From Microbacterium oxydans (GTDB lineage: Bacteria > Actinomycetota > Actinomycetes > Actinomycetales > Microbacteriaceae), in the NCBI RefSeq assembly GCF_026559675.1, contig NZ_CP092891.1, positions 1,798,001-1,862,000 on the forward strand: a stretch of DNA of 64,000 nt. The letters are read 5' to 3'. The position numbers and the translations under genes are program-made. The notes beneath the pieces were generated by a model that was not told where the DNA came from, made no database searches, and saw only the letters and a list, made by a program, of their open reading frames with translations. Below, piece after piece: positions 5,581-14,912 of the stretch (positions are counted from its first letter, which is position 1; each line of letters starts with the position of its first letter).

Positions 5581-6170
5581 TGGCTCTCGACGCGCTGCGG
5601 CAGCCCCTCGAGTCGGGCGTCATCGAGGTCCACCGCGCGGGGTTCACAGCGGCGTTCCCCGCCCGGTTCCAGCTTCTGCTCGCCATGAATCCCTGCCCCT
5701 GCGGAAACCACGGTGTGAGAGGTGCGGAGTGCATCTGTCCGCCCATGGCGATCCGCCGGTATTCGACCCGGCTGTCCGGGCCGCTGCGGGATCGGATCGA
5801 CATCGACCTGCAGGTGAGTCGTGTGTCCGCGTCGAGGGCGATGGGGGAGAGCACGTCGGCCATGACGACGTCCGAGGCACGGACGCGGGTGTCGGCCGCC
5901 AGAGAGAGGGCGGCGCGGCGGTGGCGGAGCACACGGTGGCGACGCAATGCCGACATCCCCGGCACCTGGCTGCGGCAGGGCGCCCTCCGGCTGCCCGCGA
6001 CCGTCCGGGCGCCCCTGGATCGTGCGCTGGAGCGCGGCGCGCTCACACTGCGGGGCTACGACCGTGTGCTCCGGGTCGCGTGGACCATGGCCGACCTGGG
6101 CGAGCTCGACCGCCCCGGGCTCGAAGAGGTCGGGCGCGCGCTGCACCTGCGGAGAGGACTCCCGCGATGA
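5556..6170 (+). pseudogene. comM: comM/yifB Mg-chelatase-like ATPase, 3' half, interrupted by the element
   Basis: ComM (YifB) is an AAA+ branch-migration helicase of natural transformation. The visible 205 residues start inside Walker B (D-E-A-A-E-F-S-R) and continue through L-D-A-L-R-Q-P-L-E-S-G and the N-P-C-P-C-G-N-H-G cysteine region with C-I-C-P-P. The arginine-finger segment R-Y-S-T-R-L-S-G-P-L-R-D-R-I-D and the C-terminal Mg_chelatase_C helices follow. Walker A and the N-terminal domain are absent because foreign DNA begins at about 5555. A GTG at 5547 could restart translation, but the product would lack nucleotide binding. The stop overlaps dprA by 4 nt (ATGA). Excision of the element would presumably restore the gene. 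Confidence 0.88.
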
Positions 6171-7360
6171 TGGAGCTCCTGCTCGACGACGCCGACACCG
6201 TGGCCGCGGCGCGCCGTCTGCATCCCGGAGAAGCGGTGGCGGACTGCCTGGCGCGTGCGGCCTGGACGGTGATCGCGGAGCCGGGGGACGCCGTCGCCGG
6301 AGCGCTGATCGATGCCCTCGGTGCTCCGGAGGCGCTCTCCTTCGCCCTGGACGACTCGGCGTCGGTGCGGTCGACGGGGAATGTCGATGCCCGCGCAGCG
6401 CGCGCCCTGAAGGAGGGAAGAGCACGATGGCGCCCCCGGGCCACGCCGAAAGCCGTACGGGACGCGCTCCGTGCCGCCGTCGACGTCGATGCGCGACTGG
6501 TAGTCCCCGGTGACCCGTCCTGGCCGGAGGCGCTGGGCGATCTGGGGCCGCACGCCCCGAGCGCACTCTGGGTTCGCGGTCGTGCGGAACTGCTCGTGCT
6601 CGAGCCCCGCGTGTCGATGGTCGGTGCGCGAGCCGCCAGTGGCTACGGCGAGCACGTCGCAGCCGAACTCGCCGGAGACCTCGCGACGACGGGAGTCCTC
6701 ATCGTGTCGGGCGGTGCCTACGGGATCGACGGCGCCGTGCATCGCGCAGCACTGGGGGTTCGGGGCGCGACCGTCGCCTTCCTCGCGGGCGGAGTGGACC
6801 GCGTCTACCCCGCCGGCCATCACCGGCTCCTGCAGCAGATCGCCGAGGAAGGGGCACTGGTGAGCGAACCGCCCTGTGGGACGGCGCCGACGAAATGGCG
6901 CTTCCTCGCGCGGAACCGCCTCATCGCCGCGCTGGGCCAGGCCACCGTCGTCGTCGAGGCGGGGTGGCGCAGCGGCTCGCTGAACACGGCCGGGCATGCG
7001 GCGGCCCTCGGCCGTCCGCTCGGCGCTGTGCCGGGACCGGTGACGTCGGCGTCGTCCGCCGGGTGCCATCGACTGCTGCGGGAGTACGACGCCCAGTGCG
7101 TCACCTCGGCGCGCGAGGTGCGCGAGTTGTGGGGCCAGGCGGATGCGCCGCCGACCGGGCAGGACGTGGCGGATCCGAACCGCCGCCGTGTGCTCGACGC
7201 CCTGGGTACGCGCACACGCCTCTCGGTCGAGGAGATCGCCCGGCGCTCGGGGATGTCGCCCGACCGGGTGCGTGCGGTCCTGGGACTGATGCACCTGGAG
7301 GGGGAGGTCGCCGTCGAGGATGCGGGCTGGAGTCGCTCCACCGGCACCCGGGGGCGGTGA
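6167..7360 (+). CDS. dprA: DNA processing protein DprA
   Basis: DprA binds incoming single-stranded DNA and loads RecA during transformation. The 397-residue product has an N-terminal SAM-like helical region (about 1-100). A Rossmann-like core follows, with the G-S/A-R signature as M-V-G-A-R-A-A-S-G-Y-G near 148-158, then I-V-S-G-G-A-Y-G-I-D near 180 and L-A-G-G-V-D near 208. A C-terminal winged-helix domain (T-R-L-S-V-E-E-I-A-R-R-S-G near 350) ends it. ATG 6167 overlaps the comM stop and a second ATG follows directly. It was presumably cotranscribed with comM, so insertion of the element may change its expression. Confidence 0.95.
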   Translation: MMELLLDDADTVAAARRLHPGEAVADCLARAAWTVIAEPGDAVAGALIDALGAPEALSFALDDSASVRSTGNVDARAARALKEGRARWRPRATPKAVRDALRAAVDVDARLVVPGDPSWPEALGDLGPHAPSALWVRGRAELLVLEPRVSMVGARAASGYGEHVAAELAGDLATTGVLIVSGGAYGIDGAVHRAALGVRGATVAFLAGGVDRVYPAGHHRLLQQIAEEGALVSEPPCGTAPTKWRFLARNRLIAALGQATVVVEAGWRSGSLNTAGHAAALGRPLGAVPGPVTSASSAGCHRLLREYDAQCVTSAREVRELWGQADAPPTGQDVADPNRRRVLDALGTRTRLSVEEIARRSGMSPDRVRAVLGLMHLEGEVAVEDAGWSRSTGTRGR

Positions 7361-7420
7361 CGGGGCGGCATCACGGCGAGGCTCCGGAGCGGACCTCAGC
7401 GGCGGGGGCATGCTGGCTAC

Positions 7421-8323
7421 ATGGATCTCGCGGCGGCCACGGAGGCATTCGCCGACCACCTCGAACGGGTGCGTCGGCTGTCTCCCGCGACGGTGCGGGC
7501 CTATTGCGCGGACCTTCGCGACCTGGAGGCCGCCGCCGGTGCCGTGCCGCTCGAGGACGTCGACCTGGACGTGCTCAGGGACTGGCTCTGGCGCGCGACG
7601 CAGAGGGGCGACGCCCGTTCGACGCTCGCGCGCCGATCTGCGGCCGCTCGCTCGTTCTTCCGCTGGGCTCAGGAGCAGGAGCTGATCGCCCACGATCCGA
7701 GTCTGCGTCTGATCGCTCCGAAGAAGGGGCGCACGCTGCCCACGGTCGCCTCGCGCGACGCGATGTCCGGTCTTCTCGACGCGCATCGGGAAGCGGCGCA
7801 GGAGGGGGATCCGATCGCGCTGCGGGATCACGCCATCCTCGAACTGCTCTACGGGTCCGGCATCCGCGTCTCCGAGCTGTGCGGGCTCGACATCGACGAT
7901 CTCGACCTCGATCGCGGGACGGCTCGGGTGCTGGGCAAAGGGGCGAAGGAGCGCGTGGTGCCGTTCGGCGCGCCGGCGCGCGATGCGGTGAGCGCGTATC
8001 TGCGTCGCGGCAGACCTGCGCTCGTGGCCCGGGCGAGGACCTTCACCCCGGCGCTGGTCCTGGGCAGCAGAGGCGCGCGGATCGGACCGCGATCCGTGTA
8101 CGAGCTGGTCGCCCGTGTCCTCGCGCCCATCGTCGGCGCGGAGACGGTCGGCCCCCATGCACTGCGCCACACGGCGGCGACGCATCTGCTCGACGGCGGA
8201 GCGGACCTCCGCGCGGTCCAGGAGATCCTCGGGCATGCCAGCCTCGGCACCACGCAGATCTACACGCATGTCTCGGCCGAGCGGCTGACGGCCACCTACC
8301 GGCTGGCACATCCCCGCGCCTGA
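7421..8323 (+). CDS. xerC: tyrosine recombinase XerC-like
   Basis: The 300-residue protein has an N-terminal SAM-like core-binding domain (about 1-90) and a catalytic domain with the expected residues: R in G-I-R-V-S-E-L, K in G-K-G-A-K-E-R, H-x2-R in P-H-A-L-R-H-T, H in L-G-H-A-S and the nucleophile Y in T-Q-I-Y-T-H. Its place beside dprA and upstream of rpsB is the standard actinobacterial locus, so it is the housekeeping chromosome-dimer recombinase and not the integrase of the element. CATGCT at 7409-7414 ends 6 nt before ATG, suggesting a leaderless transcript. Confidence 0.93.
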   Translation: MDLAAATEAFADHLERVRRLSPATVRAYCADLRDLEAAAGAVPLEDVDLDVLRDWLWRATQRGDARSTLARRSAAARSFFRWAQEQELIAHDPSLRLIAPKKGRTLPTVASRDAMSGLLDAHREAAQEGDPIALRDHAILELLYGSGIRVSELCGLDIDDLDLDRGTARVLGKGAKERVVPFGAPARDAVSAYLRRGRPALVARARTFTPALVLGSRGARIGPRSVYELVARVLAPIVGAETVGPHALRHTAATHLLDGGADLRAVQEILGHASLGTTQIYTHVSAERLTATYRLAHPRA

Positions 8324-8346
8324 CGCCGGCTGCCCCGCGCGGGTCC

Positions 8347-8871
8347 TCACCCGCGTCCGCAACAGGGGAGGAGGACCGCGCGCGGAACCTCGCCGAACAG
8401 CAGCATCGGATTGATGTACTCGCCTTCGCGGCGTACTCCGAGATGGAGAGCGCCGGACGGTGTGTGCCCGCCGACATCGACGATGCCGATCTCCTGGCCC
8501 GAGGCCACGACGTCGCCGGGCTCGAGCGACGATCGCACCGGTTCGAACGTCGTCACGAGACCACCGGCATGCTCGATCGTGAGCAGAGGGCGATCGACCA
8601 CCCTGCCGCGGAAGGCCACGGTGCCATCGGCCGGAGCCACCACACTCGCGCCGGCGGCTGCCCCCAGGTCGACGCCGCGGTGACCCGCACCGTAGGCGTG
8701 TGCCGGAGCGCGGAACGGTTCGACGACCACGCGGGGGCCCGCGATCGGCCAGCGCCAACGAGGCATCTCGGTCGTGCCTTCGCCGACAGCGAGGGCGTCG
8801 GGGGTGGCCGAGACCAGGCAGAGCAGGACGGCGACGACCAGAGCGATGGACGAGCGGAGCACGGTGCGCAT
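8347..8871 (-). CDS. secreted M23/LytM-like peptidase domain protein
   Basis: The 174-residue product has an N-terminal signal sequence (MRTVLRSSIALVVAVLLCLV, Ala-type cleavage near 28) and one LytM domain. The first metal motif H-R-G-V-D is present (G-H-R-G-V-D-L-G), but the HxH motif reads A-L-H-L-G, so the first histidine is replaced by alanine. The domain may thus be a catalytically poor LytM regulator of cell-wall hydrolysis. ATG 8871 is used because the signal peptide begins there. It diverges from rpsB, a conserved actinobacterial arrangement, and is convergent with xerC. Confidence 0.85.
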   Translation of the reverse strand: MRTVLRSSIALVVAVLLCLVSATPDALAVGEGTTEMPRWRWPIAGPRVVVEPFRAPAHAYGAGHRGVDLGAAAGASVVAPADGTVAFRGRVVDRPLLTIEHAGGLVTTFEPVRSSLEPGDVVASGQEIGIVDVGGHTPSGALHLGVRREGEYINPMLLFGEVPRAVLLPCCGRG

Positions 8872-9178
8872 GGGGGGATCCTCGCGTCTCGCGCACGCTC
8901 CTCGCGCGCGGAGTGGCGGACGGCGACGAGAGGTCGGGGAGGAGCGGGCCGTATCGCCTGCGGTGCAGGGGGAGTGTGGCCGCGGCATCCTGTATGCTGG
9001 GGGAGCACCTCGATATCGGGGTGACTACGCGTGCCCAGAGCGATTCATCTCGCGGCATCCACATCCACAGGTCTTCCTCTCGAGGGGGCGGGTGTGAGCC
9101 GGGCACCAGGAAGTCCGATCATCCGATCGGCTTGACAACCTCAACGGCGCAGAATCGCGCCAGAACCAGGAGACGACC
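8872..9178 (+). promoter_or_regulatory. rpsB promoter and long leader
   Basis: This 307-bp gene-free region contains TATGCT (8993-8998) as a good -10, giving a leader of roughly 170 nt before rpsB. The ribosome site is CAGGAG at 9169-9174, close to ATG 9179. Such a long leader could support autoregulation by S2, but I see no structure that proves it. Confidence 0.5.
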
Positions 9179-10120
9179 ATGGCTGTGGTCACCATCCGCC
9201 AGCTGCTCGACAGCGGCGTGCACTTCGGACACCAGACCCGTCGGTGGAACCCGAAGGTCAAGCGCTTCATCCTCACCGAGCGCAGCGGCATCCACATCAT
9301 CGACCTTCAGCAGTCGCTCGGCTACATCGACAAGGCCTACGACTTCGTCAAGGAGACCGTCGCCCACGGTGGCACGATCCTCTTCGTCGGCACCAAGAAG
9401 CAGGCGCAGGAGATCCTCGCGGAGCAGGCCACGCGCGTCGGACAGCCCTTCGTCAACCAGCGCTGGCTCGGTGGGCTCCTCACCAACTTCTCCACGATCT
9501 CCAAGCGTCTCGCACGCATGAAGGAGCTCGAGGAGCTCGACTACGAGACCCCGGCGAACAGCGGCTTCACGAAGAAGGAGCTGCTTCTCAAGAAGCGCGA
9601 GCTCGACAAGCTGCACAAGTCGCTGGGCGGTATCCGCAACCTGACGAAGACGCCGTCGGCTCTCTGGGTCGTCGACGCCAAGCGCGAGCACCTCGCCATC
9701 GACGAGGCCAAGAAGCTCGGCATCCCCGTGATCGGCATCCTCGACACGAACGCGGACCCGGACGACTTCCAGTACCCGATCCCCGGCAACGACGACGCGA
9801 TCCGCTCCGTCTCGCTGCTGACGCGCATCATCGCCGACGCCGCCGCCGAGGGCCTGCAGCAGAAGCACAACCCGGAGTCGGGCGACGCCGAGCCGCTGGC
9901 CGAGTGGGAGAAGGAGCTTCTCGAGACCCCGGTCCAGGAGTCCGCTGACGCCGCCGAGATCGTGACCGCGGACGACGAGGCCGCTGTCGTCGAGACGCCC
10001 GCTGCCGACGAGACCGCCGCCGACGAGGCCGGTGCCGAGGCACACGACGAGGCGATCGCCGCCGCTTCCGGTGAGGAGACCGCCGAGGTCGCCGACGCCG
10101 AGGCTGCCGACGCCAAGTAA
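9179..10120 (+). CDS. rpsB: 30S ribosomal protein S2
   Basis: S2 joins the back of the 30S subunit near S1/S18. The core is canonical: [20 protein letters not shown] at the start, then R-W-N-P-K-V-K and [16 protein letters not shown] and the zinc-free actinobacterial middle. After about residue 245 it carries an acidic Ala/Glu/Asp-rich tail of roughly 70 residues, longer than in E. coli but usual for Microbacteriaceae. It precedes tsf by 45 nt and they should be cotranscribed. Confidence 0.98.
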   Translation: MAVVTIRQLLDSGVHFGHQTRRWNPKVKRFILTERSGIHIIDLQQSLGYIDKAYDFVKETVAHGGTILFVGTKKQAQEILAEQATRVGQPFVNQRWLGGLLTNFSTISKRLARMKELEELDYETPANSGFTKKELLLKKRELDKLHKSLGGIRNLTKTPSALWVVDAKREHLAIDEAKKLGIPVIGILDTNADPDDFQYPIPGNDDAIRSVSLLTRIIADAAAEGLQQKHNPESGDAEPLAEWEKELLETPVQESADAAEIVTADDEAAVVETPAADETAADEAGAEAHDEAIAAASGEETAEVADAEAADAK

Positions 10121-10165
10121 TCCCTCGTACACACACATACATAACGAAGCAAGGAGCCACCACAC

Positions 10166-10993
10166 ATGGCCAACTTCACCATCGCTGACCTCAAGGCGCT
10201 GCGTGAGCAGCTCGGCACGGGAATGGTCGACACCAAGAAGGCGCTCGAGGAGGCCGACGGAGACGTCGAGAAGGCCACCGAGATCCTGCGTCTGAAGGGT
10301 GCGAAGGGCAACGCGAAGCGCGCTGACCGGTCCACCAGCGAGGGACTCATCGTCGCTCGCGAGCAGGACGGCGCCGTGACGCTCATCGAGCTCGCCTGCG
10401 AGACCGACTTCGTCGCGAAGAACGAGCGCTTCATCGCGCTGGCCGACAAGGTCGCCGACGCTGCCGCTGCCGTCAAGGCCGACTCGGTCGACGCCGCTCT
10501 CGCCGCTTCGGCGGGCGACAAGAGCGTCGAGCAGGTCATCTCGGAAGAGGCCGCGATCATCGGCGAGAAGGTCGAGCTGCGCCAGGTGCGCACGATCTCC
10601 GGCGACAAGGTCGAGGTCTACCTGCACCGCACGAGCAAGGACCTGCCGCCGCAGATCGGTGTCGTCGTCGCCTACTCGGGTGACGACGCCGAGACCGCGC
10701 GCAGCATCGCCCAGCACATCTCGTTCGCCAACCCGACGTACCTCTCCCGCGAGAACGTCCCGGCCGACGCCGTCGAGAAGGAGCGCGAGATCGTCACCGA
10801 GATCTCCCGCAACGAGGGCAAGCCGGAAGCGGCTCTCCCGAAGATCGTCGAGGGTCGCGTGTCCGCGTTCATCAAGCAGGTCGCCCTGCTCGAGCAGGAC
10901 TACGCGAAGGACAACAAGCTCTCTGTCGCCCAGGTGGCGAAGGACGCCGGTATCACCGTGACGGACTTCGCGCGCTTCAAGGTCGGCGCGTAG
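10166..10993 (+). CDS. tsf: elongation factor Ts
   Basis: EF-Ts is the nucleotide exchange factor for EF-Tu. The 275-residue protein starts with the UBA-like domain (A-L-R-E-Q-L-G-T-G-M-V-D-T-K-K-A-L) and includes the hallmark T-D-F-V-A-K-N motif near residue 83. The dimerisation subdomains follow. AAGGAG precedes ATG 10166. It is the second gene of the rpsB operon and is followed directly by a strong terminator. Confidence 0.98.
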   Translation: MANFTIADLKALREQLGTGMVDTKKALEEADGDVEKATEILRLKGAKGNAKRADRSTSEGLIVAREQDGAVTLIELACETDFVAKNERFIALADKVADAAAAVKADSVDAALAASAGDKSVEQVISEEAAIIGEKVELRQVRTISGDKVEVYLHRTSKDLPPQIGVVVAYSGDDAETARSIAQHISFANPTYLSRENVPADAVEKEREIVTEISRNEGKPEAALPKIVEGRVSAFIKQVALLEQDYAKDNKLSVAQVAKDAGITVTDFARFKVGA

Positions 10994-11000
10994 CAAGGTC

Positions 11001-11034
11001 GAAGGGGTTCGGATCGCCAGATCCGAACCCCTTC
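11001..11034 (+). terminator. rpsB-tsf operon terminator
   Basis: GAAGGGGTTCGGATC (11001-11015) and GATCCGAACCCCTTC (11020-11034) form a perfect 15-bp stem with a GCCA loop, followed by TTC. Confidence 0.9.
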
Positions 11035-11084
11035 TTCATGCCCACGAGGCACTATCTTGAATCGGGACGAGAGGACACCCACCC

Positions 11085-11801
11085 ATGACTGAACGCACCG
11101 GACGCCGCCGCGTCCTTCTCAAGCTCTCCGGAGAGGCCTTCGGAGCAGGGCAGCTGGGTGTCAGCCCCGACGTCGTCTCCCAGATCGCCCGGGACATCGC
11201 CGCGGCCGTCGATCGTGTCGAGGTGGCGATCGTCGTGGGCGGTGGCAACTTCTTCCGCGGAGCAGAGCTCAGCCAGCGCGGGATGGACCGCGGACGTGCC
11301 GACTACATGGGCATGCTGGGCACCGTCATGAACGCCCTCGCCCTCCAGGACTTCCTCGAGCAGGCCGGTGCCGCGACCCGCGTGCAGTCGGCCATCTCGA
11401 TGACCCAGGTCGCGGAGCCCTACATCCCGCGTCGTGCCGAGCGGCACCTCGAGAAGGGCCGCGTCGTGATCTTCGGCGCCGGCGCAGGGCTCCCGTACTT
11501 CTCCACCGACACCGTGGCCGCGCAGCGCGCACTCGAGATCGGCGCGGACGAGGTCCTGGTCGCCAAGAATGGCGTCGACGCGATCTACACCGCCGACCCG
11601 AACAAGCACGCCGACGCGGAGCGCATCGAGCGCGTCACCTACCGCGACGCGCTGCAGCGCGGCCTCAAGGTGGTCGACTCGACCGCCTTCAGCCTCTGCA
11701 TGGACAACAGCATGGACATGCGGGTGTTCGGCATGGAGCCGGCCGGCAACGTCACGCGCGCCCTGCTCGGCGAGCCGATCGGAACCCTCGTCACCGCGTG
11801 A
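11085..11801 (+). CDS. pyrH: uridylate kinase (UMP kinase)
   Basis: PyrH phosphorylates UMP to UDP in pyrimidine synthesis. This 238-residue amino-acid-kinase fold has L-L-K-L-S-G-E-A-F at 11-19, [10 protein letters not shown] near 49-58, the [12 protein letters not shown] segment, and [12 protein letters not shown] near 129-140. It starts at ATG 11085, 50 nt after the tsf terminator, with a TATCTT -10 near 11052 giving its own promoter. The downstream frr gene follows as is usual in bacteria. Confidence 0.97.
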   Translation: MTERTGRRRVLLKLSGEAFGAGQLGVSPDVVSQIARDIAAAVDRVEVAIVVGGGNFFRGAELSQRGMDRGRADYMGMLGTVMNALALQDFLEQAGAATRVQSAISMTQVAEPYIPRRAERHLEKGRVVIFGAGAGLPYFSTDTVAAQRALEIGADEVLVAKNGVDAIYTADPNKHADAERIERVTYRDALQRGLKVVDSTAFSLCMDNSMDMRVFGMEPAGNVTRALLGEPIGTLVTA

Positions 11802-11869
11802 GCGTGTGACACGGCGGAGAAGACTTCGCCCGATAGAATTTGCAGAACACCCCGACGATAGGAGTCACC

Positions 11870-12424
11870 GTGATCGCGGACGTCCTCGCTGAAACCACCT
11901 CCCGGATGAACCGGGCGGTCGAAGCTGCCAAGGAGGACTTCTCCACGGTGCGCACGGGTCGTGCGAACCCGCAGATGTTCCAGAAGGTCCTTGTCGACTA
12001 CTACGGCACGCCGACCCCCATCGCGCAGCTCGCGTCGCTGGCCAACCAGGAGGCCCGCACCCTCATCATCACGCCGTACGACAAGTCGGCGCTGAAGGCG
12101 ATCGAGCAGGCCATCCGCGACATGCCGAACCTGGGGGCGAACCCCACCAACGACGGCAACCTCGTGCGCGTGACGATGCCCGAGCTCACGGCGGAGCGTC
12201 GCAAGGAGTACGTCAAGCTCGTCAAGACCAAGGCCGAGGACGCGAAGGTCCACGTCCGTGGCATCCGCCGGAAGGCGAAGGACGAGCTCGATGCGCTCAA
12301 GAGCGAGCTCGGCGAAGACGAGATCGCCCGCGGCGAGAAGGAGCTCGACGGCCTGACGCGTCAGCACGTCGACCTGATCGACGACGCGCTGAAGCGCAAA
12401 GAGGCCGAACTCCTCGAGGTGTAG
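11870..12424 (+). CDS. frr: ribosome recycling factor
   Basis: RRF splits post-termination ribosomes together with EF-G. The 184-residue product has the three-helix/beta-alpha-beta form, with R-T-G-R-A-N-P near residue 31-37, [11 protein letters not shown], and the C-terminal [13 protein letters not shown] start at GTG 11870 because AGGAG lies 6 nt upstream and the length then matches the family (about 185). The longer frame from 11840 has no ribosome site. TAGAAT at 11834-11839 may be a promoter. Confidence 0.97.
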   Translation: MIADVLAETTSRMNRAVEAAKEDFSTVRTGRANPQMFQKVLVDYYGTPTPIAQLASLANQEARTLIITPYDKSALKAIEQAIRDMPNLGANPTNDGNLVRVTMPELTAERRKEYVKLVKTKAEDAKVHVRGIRRKAKDELDALKSELGEDEIARGEKELDGLTRQHVDLIDDALKRKEAELLEV

Positions 12425-12429
12425 TCAGG

Positions 12430-13575
12430 ATGTCCGACGAAACGCGAGATGCCGAGGAGGGCAAGCCGGCCACGCGTCCTGACGCGCCTGCCGGCTCGTC
12501 GTCCGACGGCGTCCCGCTCGTGGATGCGGCGTTCCCGTCGTTCGACGCGGCCGCCGTCCCGCCTCGCCCGCCGCTTCCGGTGCCCGGTGACGCCGCGGTG
12601 CCGGTGACCGTGGGGCCGCTGGACACCGCCGACCACAACGCGATCCGCGAGCAGTGGCGCGCGGCCCGTGATGAGCTGGGCAGCCACGTCTCGCACGCCC
12701 GTGACCAGCTCGATCAGGCGAACGAGCGGATCAAGCAGCGCACCGGGCGCGACCTGGTGCTCGCGATCCTGATCGGCCTCGCCTTCGGCGCTGCGCTGCT
12801 CGGGTCCCTGCTCTTCATCAAGGCGCTCTTCGTTCCGTTCGCTCTCGCCGCTGCTCTGCTCGGCGTGTACGAGCTCTCGAGGGCCCTCCGCGCCTCGGGC
12901 CGTCGCATCGATGTGGTCCCGCAGCTGCTCGCCGCCGCCTTCCTGGTGCTCTCCGCGTACTTCGCGGAGCCCTGGCTTAGCTGGGTGATGCTCTTCGTCT
13001 CGGTCGCGTTCGTGATCGTGTGGCGTCTCATCGCCCAGATGACGGCCCAAGACGGACGCACCTACGGCGATGTGCTCGCCGATGCCGTCATCAGCGGCTT
13101 CGTGCAGGTGTATGTCCCGTTCCTCGCCGGCGTCGCTCTGATCCTGCTCGAGCAGGAGGGCGGCCAGTGGTGGGTGCTCAGCTTCATCGCGATCGCCGTA
13201 GCCGCCGACACCGGCGCGTACGCGGCGGGTCTCGCCTTCGGTCGTCATCCGATGGCCCCGAAGATCAGCCCCAAGAAGACCTGGGAGGGCTTCGGCGGTG
13301 CCGTCGTCGCCTCGCTCCTCGCGGGTGTGCTCCTCGCGATCTTCCTCCTCGAGCTCCCGTGGTGGGCCGGCCTCATCTTCGGTGCGTCGATCCTGCTGTC
13401 GGCGACGCTCGGCGACCTGGGCGAATCGATGCTGAAGCGCGACCTCGGGATCAAGGACATGAGTTCCTGGCTTCCCGGTCACGGCGGCCTGCTCGATCGA
13501 CTCGACAGCATCCTCCCGTCGACGATCCCGGCGCTGTGCCTGTACTTCCTCCTCTCTCCCTGGGTGGTGCTGTGA
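12430..13575 (+). CDS. cdsA: phosphatidate cytidylyltransferase
   Basis: CdsA makes CDP-diacylglycerol for phospholipid synthesis in the membrane. The first about 100 residues are a cytoplasmic Pro/Ala/Asp-rich extension, usual in actinobacteria. Multiple membrane helices follow from residue 110 on. The signature S-P-K-K-T-W-E-G-F-G-G sits near 278-288, and the active-site motif G-D-L-G-E-S-M-L-K-R-D-x2-I-K-D ends in G-G-L-L-D-R-L-D-S near 355. It lies 5 nt after frr and overlaps the next ATG by one base. Confidence 0.96.
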   Translation: MSDETRDAEEGKPATRPDAPAGSSSDGVPLVDAAFPSFDAAAVPPRPPLPVPGDAAVPVTVGPLDTADHNAIREQWRAARDELGSHVSHARDQLDQANERIKQRTGRDLVLAILIGLAFGAALLGSLLFIKALFVPFALAAALLGVYELSRALRASGRRIDVVPQLLAAAFLVLSAYFAEPWLSWVMLFVSVAFVIVWRLIAQMTAQDGRTYGDVLADAVISGFVQVYVPFLAGVALILLEQEGGQWWVLSFIAIAVAADTGAYAAGLAFGRHPMAPKISPKKTWEGFGGAVVASLLAGVLLAIFLLELPWWAGLIFGASILLSATLGDLGESMLKRDLGIKDMSSWLPGHGGLLDRLDSILPSTIPALCLYFLLSPWVVL

Positions 13576-14153
13576 TGAACCAAGACCAGCTCGATGCAGA
13601 GTCGACGCAGGCACCGCCCGCGTTCGCCCTGACATCCGGTCGCGAGCGCGGCTACCACCGCACCGCGGTCGACACGTTCCTCGCCTCGGCGCGTCGCGCG
13701 TTCGAGACCGGCGGCGACGAGCTCGGTGCCGACGACGTCCGGACCGCCTCGTTCCCGCTCGTCAAGAACGGCTACGTCGTCGCGGACGTCGACGCCGCTC
13801 TCGGCCGCGTCGAGGACGCCTTCGCCGCCAGGGAGCGGGAGCGCGCCGTCCGCTCTCAGGGCGCCGGTGCCTGGGTCGAGCAGGCGCGCGCGGACGCGCA
13901 GACGATCCTCGACCACCTGGCCCGCCCGCGTCGTCACCGCTTCGCGCGCACGGGCGTCCTCACCTTCGGATACCGGATCGACGAGGTCGATCACGTGTCG
14001 ACCAGGATCGTCCGCTACCTCCGCGACGGGGATGCCCTGTCCGCCGAGCAGCTGCGCTCCGCCGCGTTCCGCATGCAGCGCGGCGGCTACCGCGAGGAGC
14101 AGGTCGATGCCCTCCTGGACGCGACCATCGACGTGATCCTCGCCGTCCGCTGA
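13575..14153 (+). CDS. DivIVA-domain repeat protein
   Basis: The 192-residue protein contains two copies of a short DivIVA-like motif. The first is R-G-Y-H-R-T-A-V-D-T-F-L with K-N-G-Y-V-V-A-D-V-D-A-A-L (residues about 27-80). The second is F-G-Y-R-I-D-E-V-D-H-V-S with G-G-Y-R-E-E-Q-V-D-A-L-L (about 134-185). Such proteins are conserved downstream of cdsA in actinobacteria and are thought to be related to the polar DivIVA/Wag31 scaffold, without a proven role. There is no long coiled coil. The ATG overlaps the cdsA stop (TGATG), so translation is coupled. Confidence 0.85.
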   Translation: MNQDQLDAESTQAPPAFALTSGRERGYHRTAVDTFLASARRAFETGGDELGADDVRTASFPLVKNGYVVADVDAALGRVEDAFAARERERAVRSQGAGAWVEQARADAQTILDHLARPRRHRFARTGVLTFGYRIDEVDHVSTRIVRYLRDGDALSAEQLRSAAFRMQRGGYREEQVDALLDATIDVILAVR

Positions 14154-14201
14154 CCATCCTGATGGTCGATTCAGGCGGCTTTGCGTAGACTGTCTTCCAT
14201 C

Positions 14202-14903
14202 GTGAACTCCCGAAACGACATGAACCCCGAATCACGCGCCCTCCCGCCGGTGTCTGCGGCGACGGTTTCCGCCGCACGCAAGGGCGCTCCTCGTCGGTCT
14301 CGCCGTCGTGGTGTGGCCAGCGTGATCAGCGCGCTCGCGGTCGTCGGATTCGCGGGTGCGCTCGTCGCTCCGACCGGCGTGGCCATGGCCGAGCCGGCCG
14401 CGCCGGATGCACCCGATTCCGCATACTCGCTGGCACTCGCCGACACGCAGAACCTCACGGTCACGGTCACCGGGGCCACCATCGCCCCCGTGGAACGCGG
14501 CACCTTCGAGGTGTACGTGAAGCCGAAGCCCAAGCCGAAGCCGGCTCCCACGGTGGCCTCGCAGTCGAACTCGGGTTCGTCCGGCGGATCCTCCGGCGGT
14601 TCGGCCCTGCCCCCGTACTCCGGCGGCGGAGCGCCTGCCGAGTGGATGGCCGCCGCCGGCATCGCGCAGGGCGACTGGCAGTACGTCGACTACATCGTCT
14701 CGCGGGAGAGCGGCTGGAACCCGAACGCAACGAACAGCTCCTCCGGAGCCTGTGGTCTCGTGCAGGCGCTGCCCTGCAGCAAGGTTCCCGGCAACGGCTA
14801 CAACCCGGTGGACAACCTGCGTTGGGGCACCGGCTATGCGGTCGGCCGCTACGGCAGCTGGTCCGGCGCGTACAACTTCTGGATCAACAACCACTGGTGG
14901 TGA
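14202..14903 (+). CDS. secreted transglycosylase-like (SLT-type) protein
   Basis: The 233-residue product has a basic N-terminus and a hydrophobic signal segment (S-V-I-S-A-L-A-V-V-G-F-A-G-A-L, ending A-M-A). A K-P-K-P linker and a Ser/Gly-rich linker follow. The C-terminal domain has the lysozyme-like pattern I-V-S-R-E-S-G-W-N-P-N-A with the putative catalytic Glu, G-A-C-G-L-V-Q-A-L-P and W-G-T-G-Y-A near the end. It probably acts on peptidoglycan. GTG 14202 lies 10 nt after TAGACT (14186-14191); ATG 14220 is an alternative start. The CG pair (S-G-A-C and L-P-C-S) may form a disulfide. Confidence 0.8.
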   Translation: MNSRNDMNPESRALPPVSAATVSAARKGAPRRSRRRGVASVISALAVVGFAGALVAPTGVAMAEPAAPDAPDSAYSLALADTQNLTVTVTGATIAPVERGTFEVYVKPKPKPKPAPTVASQSNSGSSGGSSGGSALPPYSGGGAPAEWMAAAGIAQGDWQYVDYIVSRESGWNPNATNSSSGACGLVQALPCSKVPGNGYNPVDNLRWGTGYAVGRYGSWSGAYNFWINNHWW

Positions 14904-14912
14904 GCAGGCACG

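Noticed and set aside
5370..6566. 398-codon minus-strand frame across the element junction
   Set aside because: Crosses from non-coding iteron DNA into comM antisense and is Pro/Arg/His-rich; no ribosome site.
7421..8323. XerC-like recombinase considered as integrase of the element
   Set aside because: It sits in the standard chromosomal dprA-xerC-rpsB locus, outside the element, and has no arm-binding domain.
6056..9106. 1016-codon open frame on the minus strand
   Set aside because: It is antisense to comM, dprA and xerC, has Arg/Pro/His-rich composition and no family features; a GC-driven shadow.
9119..10996. 625-codon minus-strand frame over rpsB-tsf
   Set aside because: Leu/Val/Asp-rich antisense frame of two highly conserved ribosomal genes; no independent signal.
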